Assembly: GCF_021738965.1 (NCBI RefSeq)
Contig: NZ_JAKKOQ010000005.1
Location: 310,001-374,000 of the forward strand
Direction: 5' to 3'
Source: Gordonia zhenghanii
Lineage (GTDB): Bacteria > Actinomycetota > Actinomycetes > Mycobacteriales > Mycobacteriaceae
DNA: 64,000 nt
Shown in pieces: positions 39,343 to 46,785 of the stretch (the stretch's first letter is position 1; each line of letters opens with the position of its first letter). Position numbers and translations under genes: made by a program. The notes beneath the pieces are model-generated. The model worked only from the letters and a program-made list of their open reading frames with translations. It was not told the origin of the DNA and ran no database searches.

Positions 39343-40466
39343 TCGCGCGGGTGTTCGGCGCTTCGTTCGTCGTCACGATCATCGCCCTCGCCGTCGCATA
39401 TCTGTACGCCGGATGGTCGGGGGTCGCGTTGTGCGCGATCCTCGGCGTCCTCGAGATCTCGCTGTCGTTCGACAACGCCGTCATTAATGCGACCGTCCTC
39501 GAACGCATGAGCCCGATGTGGCAGAAGATCTTCCTCACCGTCGGCATCCTCATCGCGGTCGTCGGCATGCGTTTGCTGTTCCCCCTGGTCATCGTCTGGG
39601 CCACCTCGGGGCTCAACCCGGTGGACGCCATGGACCTCGCACTGAACCCGCCGAGCGACGGTGCCGCAGCTTTCGCCGACGGTTCACCGAGTTACGAGAC
39701 GCTCCTCACCGATGCGCACCCCCAGATCTCAGCGTTCGGCGGCATGTTCCTGATCATGCTGTTCTTGGACTTCGTCTTCGACGACTCAGGTGTCACGTGG
39801 TTGAGCCCGATCGAAAAGCCACTCGGACGCATCGGACGCATCCCGGGCGCGTCGACCGTCGTCTCGTTGGGCGCACTCGTGATCGCAGCCCAGTTCACCG
39901 CCGCAGACGACACGGTCTCGGTGCTGACCGCGGGCATCCTCGGGCTCTTCACCTACCTCGTCGTCAACGGCCTGACCGGACTCATCGAGACAGACGAACC
40001 GGACGGGCAGGCAGGAGATGCGTCGTCCGGGCCGAGCGAGGCGACCAAGGCCGTCGGCAAGGCGGGGTTGTTCCTGTTCCTGTACTTGGAGGTCCTCGAC
40101 GCGTCGTTCTCGTTCGACGGGGTCATCGGAGCGTTCGCGATCACCTCGGACCCGATCCTGATCGCACTCGGGCTCGGTTTCATCGGCGCGATGTTCGTGC
40201 GTTCGATCACGATCTACCTCGTGCGTGCCGGTACCCTCTCGGAATTTCGTTACCTCGAGCACGGAGCGCATTGGGCGATCGGAGCCCTCGCCGTCATCAT
40301 GCTGGTGAGCGTCGATAAGAGCATCGAGGTTCCCGAGCTCGTCACCGGCCTGATCGGCATCGTGTTCATCGGGGCGGCGACAGCGTCGAGTGTCTGGGCC
40401 AACAGGAGGGACGCCGGCACGAATGCCGAAGCCCGATCCGAGACAGAGTCCGAAGGCAGAGTTTAG
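39339..40466 (+). CDS. TerC/DUF475-family integral membrane protein
   Basis: 375 residues with about nine membrane helices. Two repeats of the TerC-type acidic helix are visible: LEISLSFDNAVINATVLERM (about 35-55) and LEVLDASFSFDGVIGAFAI (about 250-268), where the Asp and Glu residues could carry a metal ion. Members are linked to tellurite resistance or manganese export; the substrate here is unproven. The stop overlaps the stop of the convergent FmdE-like gene by 4 bp, leaving no room for a terminator. Confidence 0.85.
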   Translation: MIARVFGASFVVTIIALAVAYLYAGWSGVALCAILGVLEISLSFDNAVINATVLERMSPMWQKIFLTVGILIAVVGMRLLFPLVIVWATSGLNPVDAMDLALNPPSDGAAAFADGSPSYETLLTDAHPQISAFGGMFLIMLFLDFVFDDSGVTWLSPIEKPLGRIGRIPGASTVVSLGALVIAAQFTAADDTVSVLTAGILGLFTYLVVNGLTGLIETDEPDGQAGDASSGPSEATKAVGKAGLFLFLYLEVLDASFSFDGVIGAFAITSDPILIALGLGFIGAMFVRSITIYLVRAGTLSEFRYLEHGAHWAIGALAVIMLVSVDKSIEVPELVTGLIGIVFIGAATASSVWANRRDAGTNAEARSETESEGRV

Positions 40467-40975
40467 TTGGGCGCGTGGATCTCCTCGTAAACCTCGCCGA
40501 CGGGCCGAGCGAGGAGGCGGTCGGTCATCTCCCGTTTGAGCACAGCCAGGTGAGCATCCTCGTCTTCGGTGCGGTCCGCCTTCTTTCCGAGTGCGATGAA
40601 CTCGTCAGTCACCAGACCGTCGTCGCAGATCTGCAGGGCCACCGTTCGACCGTCATAGTCGAACACCCACACATACCGGGCCAGCGTCGCGCCGCGTTCG
40701 GGTTTCGCCAGGTCCGGGTCCACGACGAAGCGATCGCCGGTGACGGCGCGTAGAACCATCTCGACGGCGTCACGACCGCCCGGCCCCGGGAACGCGGTCC
40801 GCACCCGCACGCGGCGTCGTTCGACGTCGCCGAGCAGTGCGACGGCGTGTGACATCGCGCAGAACCCATGCGCCACACCACCAGGAAAGCCCGGGCCATG
40901 GTAGCGATCCACGTCTTCGACGGTGAAGTCGATCGACATTCCGTTCTCGAACACGGTCAACATGCGACTGTTCAT
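40463..40975 (-). CDS. FmdE-like protein lacking cysteines, last gene of the iron-uptake-type operon
   Basis: 170 residues from ATG at 40975, which overlaps the previous stop (ATGA). Residues about 15-115 resemble the FmdE domain: RYHGPGFPGGVAHGFCAM matches the HGH-CPG-GYR pattern and FPGPGGRDAVEMVLRAVTG matches the C-x-DAVQ-VTG pattern. His26 and His36 remain, but the usual metal-ligand Cys positions are Phe, Gly or Arg. A C-terminal helical part of about 45 residues follows. FmdE proteins are often near metal-transport genes. Function unknown; a metal- or cofactor-handling role is inferred from context. Confidence 0.6.
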   Translation of the reverse strand: MNSRMLTVFENGMSIDFTVEDVDRYHGPGFPGGVAHGFCAMSHAVALLGDVERRRVRVRTAFPGPGGRDAVEMVLRAVTGDRFVVDPDLAKPERGATLARYVWVFDYDGRTVALQICDDGLVTDEFIALGKKADRTEDEDAHLAVLKREMTDRLLARPVGEVYEEIHAPN

Positions 40976-41589
40976 CCTCTCGTGGCCCACTGCAGAGCCG
41001 AATACAACATTTGGGTGGCGCCGGGCATGAAGCCCGAACCGTGGTGATACACCGGGTCCATCGTGGTGACCAGGAACCTGCCTGGTGTCGACTGTTCATC
41101 GATGAACAGGATCGAACCGTCGCGCTCACCAGCCTCGGTGTGGAGGTCGACGAGACTCACCGCGCTCTCCGGTGCGTCCAGAACCCCGTGGTAGTGCCAG
41201 ATGACGGCCCGCTCCGCGAAGAACTCCCACGCCGGATGATCCGGTGCGCGGGTCCGCAAGCGATGGTCCTCACCGGTGCGCCACCACCAGAAGATCGTCG
41301 GGCGCGGATGCTCGGTGATGGCGGGAAGCCAGTCGCCGACATGATTCTCGCCGAAGATCAGCACCGTGGCGCCCCGTTCGAGGATGCTCTGGATCTCATC
41401 TGCCCACGGCGTCAACAGATCGGGCCGAAGACGGTCGGCTACTACCAGTACGTCCGCGCTGCGGAGCGACTCACGATCGCCGGTCCGCACATGCAACCCA
41501 GCCAGCCGGTATGGAGCGAGCGCCGGATCGGCGAGCGTTGCCAAATGAGAGTGACTTCCGCCGTGCAAGAACACCATTCGAGTGGTCAT
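40972..41589 (-). CDS. Unknown protein B of the iron-uptake-type operon (paralogue of its upstream neighbour)
   Basis: 205 residues. The pattern ADVLVVADRLRPDLL, ERGATVLIFGENHVGDWLP, LRTRAPDHPAWEFF and a closing GRFLVTTMDP...ALQWATRG suggests an alpha/beta amidotransferase-like (ThuA/GATase1-type) fold with no obvious catalytic Cys. It aligns along its length with the preceding 205-residue product: ATVLIFG with RVLVNG, RAPDHPAW with RAAHHPVW, and GRFLV with GRVLV. Overlaps both neighbours by 4 nt. No signal peptide. Function unknown; probably partners with its paralogue. Confidence 0.6.
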   Translation of the reverse strand: MTTRMVFLHGGSHSHLATLADPALAPYRLAGLHVRTGDRESLRSADVLVVADRLRPDLLTPWADEIQSILERGATVLIFGENHVGDWLPAITEHPRPTIFWWWRTGEDHRLRTRAPDHPAWEFFAERAVIWHYHGVLDAPESAVSLVDLHTEAGERDGSILFIDEQSTPGRFLVTTMDPVYHHGSGFMPGATQMLYSALQWATRG

Positions 41590-42203
41590 CGGCCCTCCAG
41601 CCAATCGATGATCTGGGGGCCGAGGGCTGCGGTCCCGCGGTGCGGCGCCGAGAACTGGAGCAGATCGTTCCCGCCGTGCACCAGGACCCGGCCGGCACCG
41701 AGGGGGTACTCGTAGTCGATCGGCGCCGACGTACGCCCGATCGTGTGGACGACTCGCGCGTTCTCCGGAAGATCGAGGTAGCAGCCCCGACCGTAGAAGC
41801 CGGCCACACCGATCCGCTCCAACTCCTCGAAGGGCACCGGCTCGCGGCGACCACTGTTGTAGAGAAGCGCCAGCGGATCGATGCCCGCCCAGACCGGGTG
41901 GTGAGCGGCGCGCGTCAGAACGAGATCGGCGGGGGAGCGGAAATCGAGTTTGCGCCAACGCGTCAAACCGTCGAGGAAGGCTCGCTGCACATGCCCGTTC
42001 ACGAGCACGCGGCCGCCGTCGCGCACGAACTCGGTCAGGAGGGCCCGATGCTCCGCCAGGAACTCCTGGTCGACGTCACCGGTCAGGTAGACGCCTGCCA
42101 CATCCCGATCGAGCAGCGCAGGCAGGTCGTAGACGTCTACTTCGTCGAATCCGTCGACCGACTCGCCTCGTCGCGGTGCCATCAGCGCCTTGAGAATTCG
42201 CAT
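41586..42203 (-). CDS. Unknown protein A of the iron-uptake-type operon (paralogue of the downstream gene)
   Basis: 205 residues from ATG at 42203, which lies 22 nt inside the ATPase gene. Contains VAGVYLTGDVDQEFL, FVRDGGRVLVNGHVQ, RAAHHPVWAGIDP and GAGRVLVHGGNDLLQF near the C-terminus, ending in a DWLEGR helix. The strand-helix rhythm and Gly turns again suggest a ThuA/amidotransferase-like fold. No transmembrane or signal segment. Same size as the next gene and alignable to it, so a tandem duplication that diverged. Not a recognised family to me. Confidence 0.6.
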   Translation of the reverse strand: MRILKALMAPRRGESVDGFDEVDVYDLPALLDRDVAGVYLTGDVDQEFLAEHRALLTEFVRDGGRVLVNGHVQRAFLDGLTRWRKLDFRSPADLVLTRAAHHPVWAGIDPLALLYNSGRREPVPFEELERIGVAGFYGRGCYLDLPENARVVHTIGRTSAPIDYEYPLGAGRVLVHGGNDLLQFSAPHRGTAALGPQIIDWLEGR

Positions 42204-42958
42204 GCCGAGACCCCCTTTCCGAAGTCTGGTACCGCGAGGCGTCGCACCGCGCTGGGCGTGTCGACGTCCGACGTCACGATCGGCACCCCATACATCTCGG
42301 TCAGCAATTCGCCGGTCAGCAGTTCCTGTGTTGCACCGATACGTTGATCGACGGACGACACCATCAGCATCGAGCGCTCGGCGATGTGCAGAGCGTGATC
42401 GGGGTGATGCGTGGTCATGACCACGCACATGCCGTCATCGGCGAGTGCTCGCAGGGCGGTCAGCACACCCGCCTGATTACGCAGGTCCAGGGCCGACGCC
42501 GGCTCGTCCAGCACGATGGTGTCGCACTCGGAGACTAGCGCTCGCGCGATCAGCACGAGCTGCCGCTCACCGCCGCTGAGCCCGGTGTACTCCCGCTGCG
42601 CGAGATGTCCGGCGCCGACTCTGATTAACGCTTGCTCGGCCGCATGACGGTCCTTCGACGACGGTGCGCTGTAGATCCGAACCTTGCGGGCGCGTCCCAT
42701 GAGCACGATGTCCAGGACGCTGAAGGAGAACGCCACCGAGTGCGACTGCGGGACATAGCCCACCGAACCCGACATGGTGACCGAGCCCGACACCGGACGC
42801 AGCAGACCCGACAGGCATTTGAGCATCGTGGTCTTGCCGCGAGCATTCGGCCCGAGCACGGCGAGAACCTGCCCGGCCTCGGCAGTCACCGACACGTCTT
42901 GAAAGATCCACGGTCGGCCGGTGGAGTAGCGATACGAAATCGAGGTGGCCTCAAACAT
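42182..42958 (-). CDS. FecE-type ABC transporter ATP-binding protein
   Basis: 258-residue ATPase for siderophore, heme or corrinoid import. Walker A reads GPNARGKTT, with Ala at a position that is nearly always Gly. The Q-loop is in VGYVPQSHS, the signature is LSGGERQ, Walker B is TIVLDEPAS and the switch His is in TTHHPDH. ATG at 42958 overlaps the permease stop by 8 nt. The C-terminal part after residue 200 includes EMYGVPIVTSD as in other FecE/BtuD relatives. Confidence 0.9.
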   Translation of the reverse strand: MFEATSISYRYSTGRPWIFQDVSVTAEAGQVLAVLGPNARGKTTMLKCLSGLLRPVSGSVTMSGSVGYVPQSHSVAFSFSVLDIVLMGRARKVRIYSAPSSKDRHAAEQALIRVGAGHLAQREYTGLSGGERQLVLIARALVSECDTIVLDEPASALDLRNQAGVLTALRALADDGMCVVMTTHHPDHALHIAERSMLMVSSVDQRIGATQELLTGELLTEMYGVPIVTSDVDTPSAVRRLAVPDFGKGVSACEFSRR

Positions 42959-44048
42959 CCGAACCCCACAGCGTTGACCGGTTCTTGAACAGCAGGAGCA
43001 CGAAGAACGGGGCTCCGATGATCGCGGTGAGGATCCCGATGGGGATCTCTGCACTCGTGGCCGAACGCGCGATCGTGTCGATGACCGTCAGATACGAGGC
43101 ACCGAGCAGCACACTGATCGGAAGAACTCTCCGGTTGTCCTGGCCGACCATCATCCGCACCAAATGAGGTACGACAAGACCCACCCAGCCGACGACCCCC
43201 GCGACCGCGACCGAACCAGCGGTCAAGAGGGCGACACACACCAGCAAGACGCCACGCAGCACTCCGGGCCGAATTCCCATCGCGGTCGCATCCTCGTCGC
43301 CCATCGCGAGGATGTTCAGGCGCCACCGCAGCGCAAGCATCACGGTGCCCGCGACCAGGATCGGGACGGCGGCGATGAGGACCTTGCTGTAGGTCGCGGT
43401 CCCGAGCGATCCCATCAACCAGAAGACGATCGACGGGAGTTCGCTGTACGGATCGGCGATGTAGGTGACGAACGAGACCATCGACTGGAACATCGCACCG
43501 ACGACGGTGCCGCCCAGAATGATCATGAGCAGCGGAGCCCCGGGCACCGCTCGTCCGATCGCGAGGACGAGCAGGAGGGCAGCGATGCCGCCGAAGAACG
43601 CTCCACCGACGAGTGCGGCTCCACCGGCGCCGGTGAGCAGGACCAGCACGCCGCCGAACGAGGCGCCTGACGACACGCCGAGCATCTGAGCACTGGCGAG
43701 TGGATTGCGGAACACACCCTGCATCACCGCACCGGTCAGAGCGAGGCCACCGCCGATGAGCACCGACAGCAGCACCCGAGGCAATCGGACATCGATGACG
43801 GTCGAGTACTCCTGCGGGTACCAGGTCTGCCTGATCGGAAACACCTGGCTGGTGAGGATGCGGACGATCTCGTTGACCGGGACCGTATAACGCCCGACGG
43901 CCAGTGCGCCGACTGCGACGACCACCAGTACTACTCCGAAGGCAAGGAACAGCACGGTGTTCGTAGCTACCGGTCGGCGTCGCTTCGACGCCACGGATAC
44001 CGGAGCAGGTGTCGGTGGCGATACGACGTCAGCGGAGGAACTGGTCAT
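42951..44048 (-). CDS. FecCD-family iron-siderophore/corrinoid ABC permease
   Basis: 365 residues with about nine to ten helices. Signatures include RLPRVLLSVLIGGGLALTGA, VMQGVFRNPLASAQMLGVSSGAS and the coupling segment GVVGWVGLVVPHLVRMMVG of BtuC/FecC/FhuB-type importers. A short Ser/Pro-rich cytoplasmic N-terminus precedes helix 1. ATG at 44048 lies 20 nt inside the binding-protein gene, so translation is coupled. Only one permease gene is present, so the transporter is probably a homodimer. Confidence 0.93.
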   Translation of the reverse strand: MTSSSADVVSPPTPAPVSVASKRRRPVATNTVLFLAFGVVLVVVAVGALAVGRYTVPVNEIVRILTSQVFPIRQTWYPQEYSTVIDVRLPRVLLSVLIGGGLALTGAVMQGVFRNPLASAQMLGVSSGASFGGVLVLLTGAGGAALVGGAFFGGIAALLLVLAIGRAVPGAPLLMIILGGTVVGAMFQSMVSFVTYIADPYSELPSIVFWLMGSLGTATYSKVLIAAVPILVAGTVMLALRWRLNILAMGDEDATAMGIRPGVLRGVLLVCVALLTAGSVAVAGVVGWVGLVVPHLVRMMVGQDNRRVLPISVLLGASYLTVIDTIARSATSAEIPIGILTAIIGAPFFVLLLFKNRSTLWGSDV

Positions 44049-45171
44049 AGTCCGCGGCCTCCCTGTTCAAGTCCAGACGCAGGACCTGATCGATCTCATC
44101 GTCAGAGATGTCGTAGGCGAACAGATCGTCGAACGCGGACTTCATCTCCGAGCGCAGTTCGCCGGAACGCTCACCCGGATACAGAATGTGATTCATCCAC
44201 AGCCACATCAGCGGCGACTCAGCGCTCGGGACCTGCCAGCGGTAGCCGCCGAGCGGGGTCTTGTAGACGCGCTTGTTCTTGACCGCACTGGTCGACGCAA
44301 GCCGGGTGTCGGCGTAGATGTCGGCCGGCGTGCTCTCATCGAACCCGCTGAGCATGATCACCTCGGGATCCCACGAGAGGATCTGCTCGGCGTTGACCTG
44401 ACCCGAGTCCGAGACGAAATCCTTCGAAACGAGATCGGCGCCGACGAGGTCGAACTGGAATCCGTCGTACCCGCTGCCGGTCGTGGTGCTGTAGGTGTCG
44501 CCCGTTTTAGACAAGATCATCGCGCGCGGCCGCTCGCCCTTGGCCGAGGCGACGCGCTCCCGCATCTCGGCGATCTTCGTGTGCTGCCATTCGACGAGGT
44601 GCTCACCGCGCGCTGGCTTGCCCGCGATCTCCGAGAAGAGCGTGATCCACTTCTCCAGATCCTCCTGAGTGCCGTACTCGAGCCCCGCGACGGGCATTCC
44701 GGCCGCTTCGATCGGTTCGGTCACACCGGTGCCGCGGTCGCCCCACTGCACGACGACGTCAGGGGAGAGTTGCAAGAGGGTTTCGACGTTTGGCACGAAG
44801 TCATTGCCGGCCACGGTCGGTGACGACGCCGATTCAGGGAACATCGTGGCGAACATTCCGCCCTTGTTCGCCGCGAGCGTCGACTCGTTGATTCCGACGA
44901 TGCGGTCGTAGCTGCGGTCGACAGCGGCGAAGATCGCCGGTGCAGGCATCACTGTGAACGCAACCTTGTCGGCCGGGCCGTCGAGCGTCACCGTTGTGCC
45001 GCGCTGGTCGACGATCGTCAGCGAACCCGAGTCGCCGACCCCGGAGTCAGTCGACTCCGCACGGCTCGAGCACCCGGCTGTGAACGTGAGCACGGCGATC
45101 ACACCGGCCGCCAGCCAGCGACTGCCGGTTCGGCGTGAGGACTGGCGCAAGGCGGAAGTCGTTGATGGCAT
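44029..45171 (-). CDS. Lipoprotein substrate-binding protein of an iron-uptake-type ABC importer
   Basis: 380 residues. A basic N-terminus, hydrophobic stretch and lipobox TAGC (Cys near residue 34) mark a lipoprotein signal peptide. The rest is a class III binding protein with two lobes: VAFTVMPAPAIFAAVDRSYDRIVG, LLQLSPDVVVQWGD and WDPEVIMLSGFDE. The closing PLMWLWMNHILYPG is like that of FecB/metal-binding relatives. The ligand may be a siderophore, heme, a corrinoid or a bare metal; the upstream IdeR-like box favours iron. First gene of a six-gene operon. Confidence 0.88.
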   Translation of the reverse strand: MPSTTSALRQSSRRTGSRWLAAGVIAVLTFTAGCSSRAESTDSGVGDSGSLTIVDQRGTTVTLDGPADKVAFTVMPAPAIFAAVDRSYDRIVGINESTLAANKGGMFATMFPESASSPTVAGNDFVPNVETLLQLSPDVVVQWGDRGTGVTEPIEAAGMPVAGLEYGTQEDLEKWITLFSEIAGKPARGEHLVEWQHTKIAEMRERVASAKGERPRAMILSKTGDTYSTTTGSGYDGFQFDLVGADLVSKDFVSDSGQVNAEQILSWDPEVIMLSGFDESTPADIYADTRLASTSAVKNKRVYKTPLGGYRWQVPSAESPLMWLWMNHILYPGERSGELRSEMKSAFDDLFAYDISDDEIDQVLRLDLNREAADYDQFLR

Positions 45172-45210
45172 GGGAGGGAGCCTTCTTTCCGAAGAGCTTG
45201 CAAATGCAAT

Positions 45211-45229
45211 TTAGGTTAGCGTTGGCTAA
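45211..45229. promoter_or_regulatory. IdeR/DtxR-like iron box
   Basis: TTAGGTTAGCGTTGGCTAA matches the 19-bp IdeR/DtxR consensus (TTAGGTTAGSCTAACCTAA) at 15 of 19 positions, with a perfect left half. It lies 39 bp before the binding-protein ATG at 45171, where iron-bound IdeR would repress the operon. Confidence 0.7.
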
Positions 45230-45278
45230 TTATCGGGTTGTAGTCGGGTGGACGAAGGCAGAGTCGCAGGCATCGCCG

Positions 45279-45284
45279 TAGAAT
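45279..45284 (+). promoter_or_regulatory. Putative -10 box of the leaderless cyclase-like gene
   Basis: TAGAAT, 7 nt before the GTG at 45292, with no Shine-Dalgarno. One of the best -10 matches in the window. Confidence 0.5.
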
Positions 45285-45291
45285 CTGGTCC

Positions 45292-46110
45292 GTGACCCCA
45301 CCGCGCTCGGATGCGCCGTCCGACGACGACGCGTCGTCGTCCCTGCATCGGGCAGGAGACTTCCTGTCACGAACCGACTCGTCCGATGCCGCGGTACGCG
45401 CCGCGCGCCTGGCCCGCAGGCTCGCCCCGCCCGAGACCCCCGTCTTCCCGACCGCCGAGCGCACCTCGGACCGGTTGGCCCGCCTCATCGGCGACACGAA
45501 GGCAGGCAGGCCGAGTGCGACCCGCGAACTCGGCCTCGCGTCGGTGTCGTTGTGGCAGAACCTGATCGAACGCAGACGGCCGTCGATAAGCGACACGCCC
45601 GTACCCGTGACGATCCTGTTCACCGATCTCGTCAGCTTCTCCTCCTGGGCCCTCCGGGCAGGCGACGACCAGGTCCTCGATCTCCTCAAACAGGTCAACG
45701 ATGCGTGCACACGCGTCATTCGCAGTCACGGCGGACACGTCGTCAAGACCCTCGGTGACGGCACGATGGCAGTTTTCGTCGATGCCGCACAAGCAGTCGA
45801 GGCCGCCAACGAGTGCGGCGAGGCGGTCGCCGCGATCACCGTGAACGGTCACCGCCCGTCGTTGCGTGCCGGAATGCACACCGGCGAGCCGCGCGCCGTC
45901 GGAGACGATTTCATCGGCGTCGACGTGAACATCGCGGCTCGCGTCTGCGACGCGGCAGGTTCGGGGGAGGTCTACGTCAGCGACGCGACGCTCGCCGACC
46001 TCGACTCCGACCGCTTCGTCGTCAAGAAGCGGCGGTTCCGCGCAAAGGGCGTACCGAAAGAGTTGACCGTCTACCGCGTGTTGCCGCGGTACGACTCCGA
46101 CGACGCGTAG
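45292..46110 (+). CDS. Class III adenylate/guanylate cyclase-domain protein
   Basis: 272 residues, soluble. About 95 N-terminal residues are helical and unassigned, and a CHD cyclase domain follows (about 105-265). Metal-binding Asp residues appear in TILFTDLVSFSSWA and VKTLGDGTMAVF, and the transition-state Asn/Arg pair in GVDVNIAARVCDAAGSGE. These suggest an active cyclase similar to mycobacterial Rv1647-type enzymes. cAMP production is inferred; which nucleotide is used cannot be settled by eye. Divergent from the iron-uptake-type operon, sharing a 120-bp intergenic region. Confidence 0.85.
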   Translation: MTPPRSDAPSDDDASSSLHRAGDFLSRTDSSDAAVRAARLARRLAPPETPVFPTAERTSDRLARLIGDTKAGRPSATRELGLASVSLWQNLIERRRPSISDTPVPVTILFTDLVSFSSWALRAGDDQVLDLLKQVNDACTRVIRSHGGHVVKTLGDGTMAVFVDAAQAVEAANECGEAVAAITVNGHRPSLRAGMHTGEPRAVGDDFIGVDVNIAARVCDAAGSGEVYVSDATLADLDSDRFVVKKRRFRAKGVPKELTVYRVLPRYDSDDA

Positions 46111-46169
46111 TTGACGGGATCAAGGTTGCCGGGATCGAGAATCGGCCGCCGGGGATTAAAATCGGGAGC

Positions 46170-46448
46170 ATGGCGCTCTTCGACGACGACGAACTGGAAG
46201 AGTTCTATCGTCGTGTCGAGCTCAGCACCGCAGCTGCCTCGTCTCGACCTCGCCGTCGACGACGTCCCGTGACCACGGCCGCAATCGTCTGCCCGACACC
46301 AGAGAAGATCGCGTATCCGGACTACGCGGCCGTTACCGGTGCGATCCTGGCGATCACCCGAGCGTCCCGAACTCGTCCGTCTCTGCGGTGTTACGAATGC
46401 CGCTGCGGCTACTGGCATCTCACGAGCGGTGTGCCACGACCAGAATGA
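46170..46448 (+). CDS. Small conserved-looking protein with a CxxCxCGYWHLT end
   Basis: 92 residues from ATG at 46170, preceded by a weak GGGAG. The N-terminus is acidic (MALFDDDELEEFYRR), the middle carries an Arg-rich run (PRRRRRP) and the C-terminus has CYECRCGYWHLT, a short metal-binding or ribbon-like motif. I do not recognise a named family. The bigger open frame upstream is a shadow of the cyclase gene. It ends 43 bp before a strong hairpin, which supports a real transcription unit. Confidence 0.6.
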   Translation: MALFDDDELEEFYRRVELSTAAASSRPRRRRRPVTTAAIVCPTPEKIAYPDYAAVTGAILAITRASRTRPSLRCYECRCGYWHLTSGVPRPE

Positions 46449-46491
46449 CGTCACTCGAACGGCGACGCGTGCCGTCGACTGTCGTGACACG

Positions 46492-46526
46492 AATCGGGCC
46501 CCGACCGTTGTGGTCGGGGCCCGATT
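46492..46526. terminator. Bidirectional hairpin terminator
   Basis: Perfect 15-bp stem (46492-46506 with 46512-46526) and a 5-nt loop, GC-rich with AATC/GATT ends. It lies between the stop of the 92-aa gene (46448) and the stop of the 51-aa minus-strand gene (46548), so it serves both. Confidence 0.88.
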
Positions 46527-46547
46527 GGTGCGGGTGTGTGGTCTGTA

Positions 46548-46703
46548 TCAACGACGCCGTGGCGTGGGACCGAGTACTGCGACCGGCGAGTTCGACAACT
46601 GGAGTGCCACGCGGTCGGAGTTGTTCATGGTCATCATCTTGTTGATACGGCGGCTGTAGCCGCGGAGTGTCGACGTAAGCGTCGGACTGGTGCTCTTTCG
46701 CAT
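46548..46703 (-). CDS. Putative 51-residue basic small protein
   Basis: Too short for usual ORF cut-offs. ATG at 46703 is preceded by GGAGGA with workable spacing, and the stop at 46548 is followed within 22 bp by a perfect terminator hairpin. The product starts MRKSTSPTLTSTLRGYSRR and continues INKMMTMNNSDRVALQLSN, ending in PRRR. It is Ser/Thr/Arg-rich with no membrane helix or Cys. No family recognised. It fills most of what would otherwise be a 338-bp gap between the 92-aa gene and the LLM oxidoreductase gene. Confidence 0.55.
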   Translation of the reverse strand: MRKSTSPTLTSTLRGYSRRINKMMTMNNSDRVALQLSNSPVAVLGPTPRRR

Positions 46704-46785
46704 TGCGGGGGTCCTCCTCCGTCTTCTTCAGTCCACACCAAGGTAACCGAGAATCCACCCGCCGTCAATCACCGTTGGTACGTCG

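Noticed and set aside
40463-45171. BtuFCD-type cobalamin importer
   Set aside because: The transporter family allows it, but there is no cobalamin riboswitch upstream, whereas an IdeR-like box is present. Kept only as an alternative ligand.
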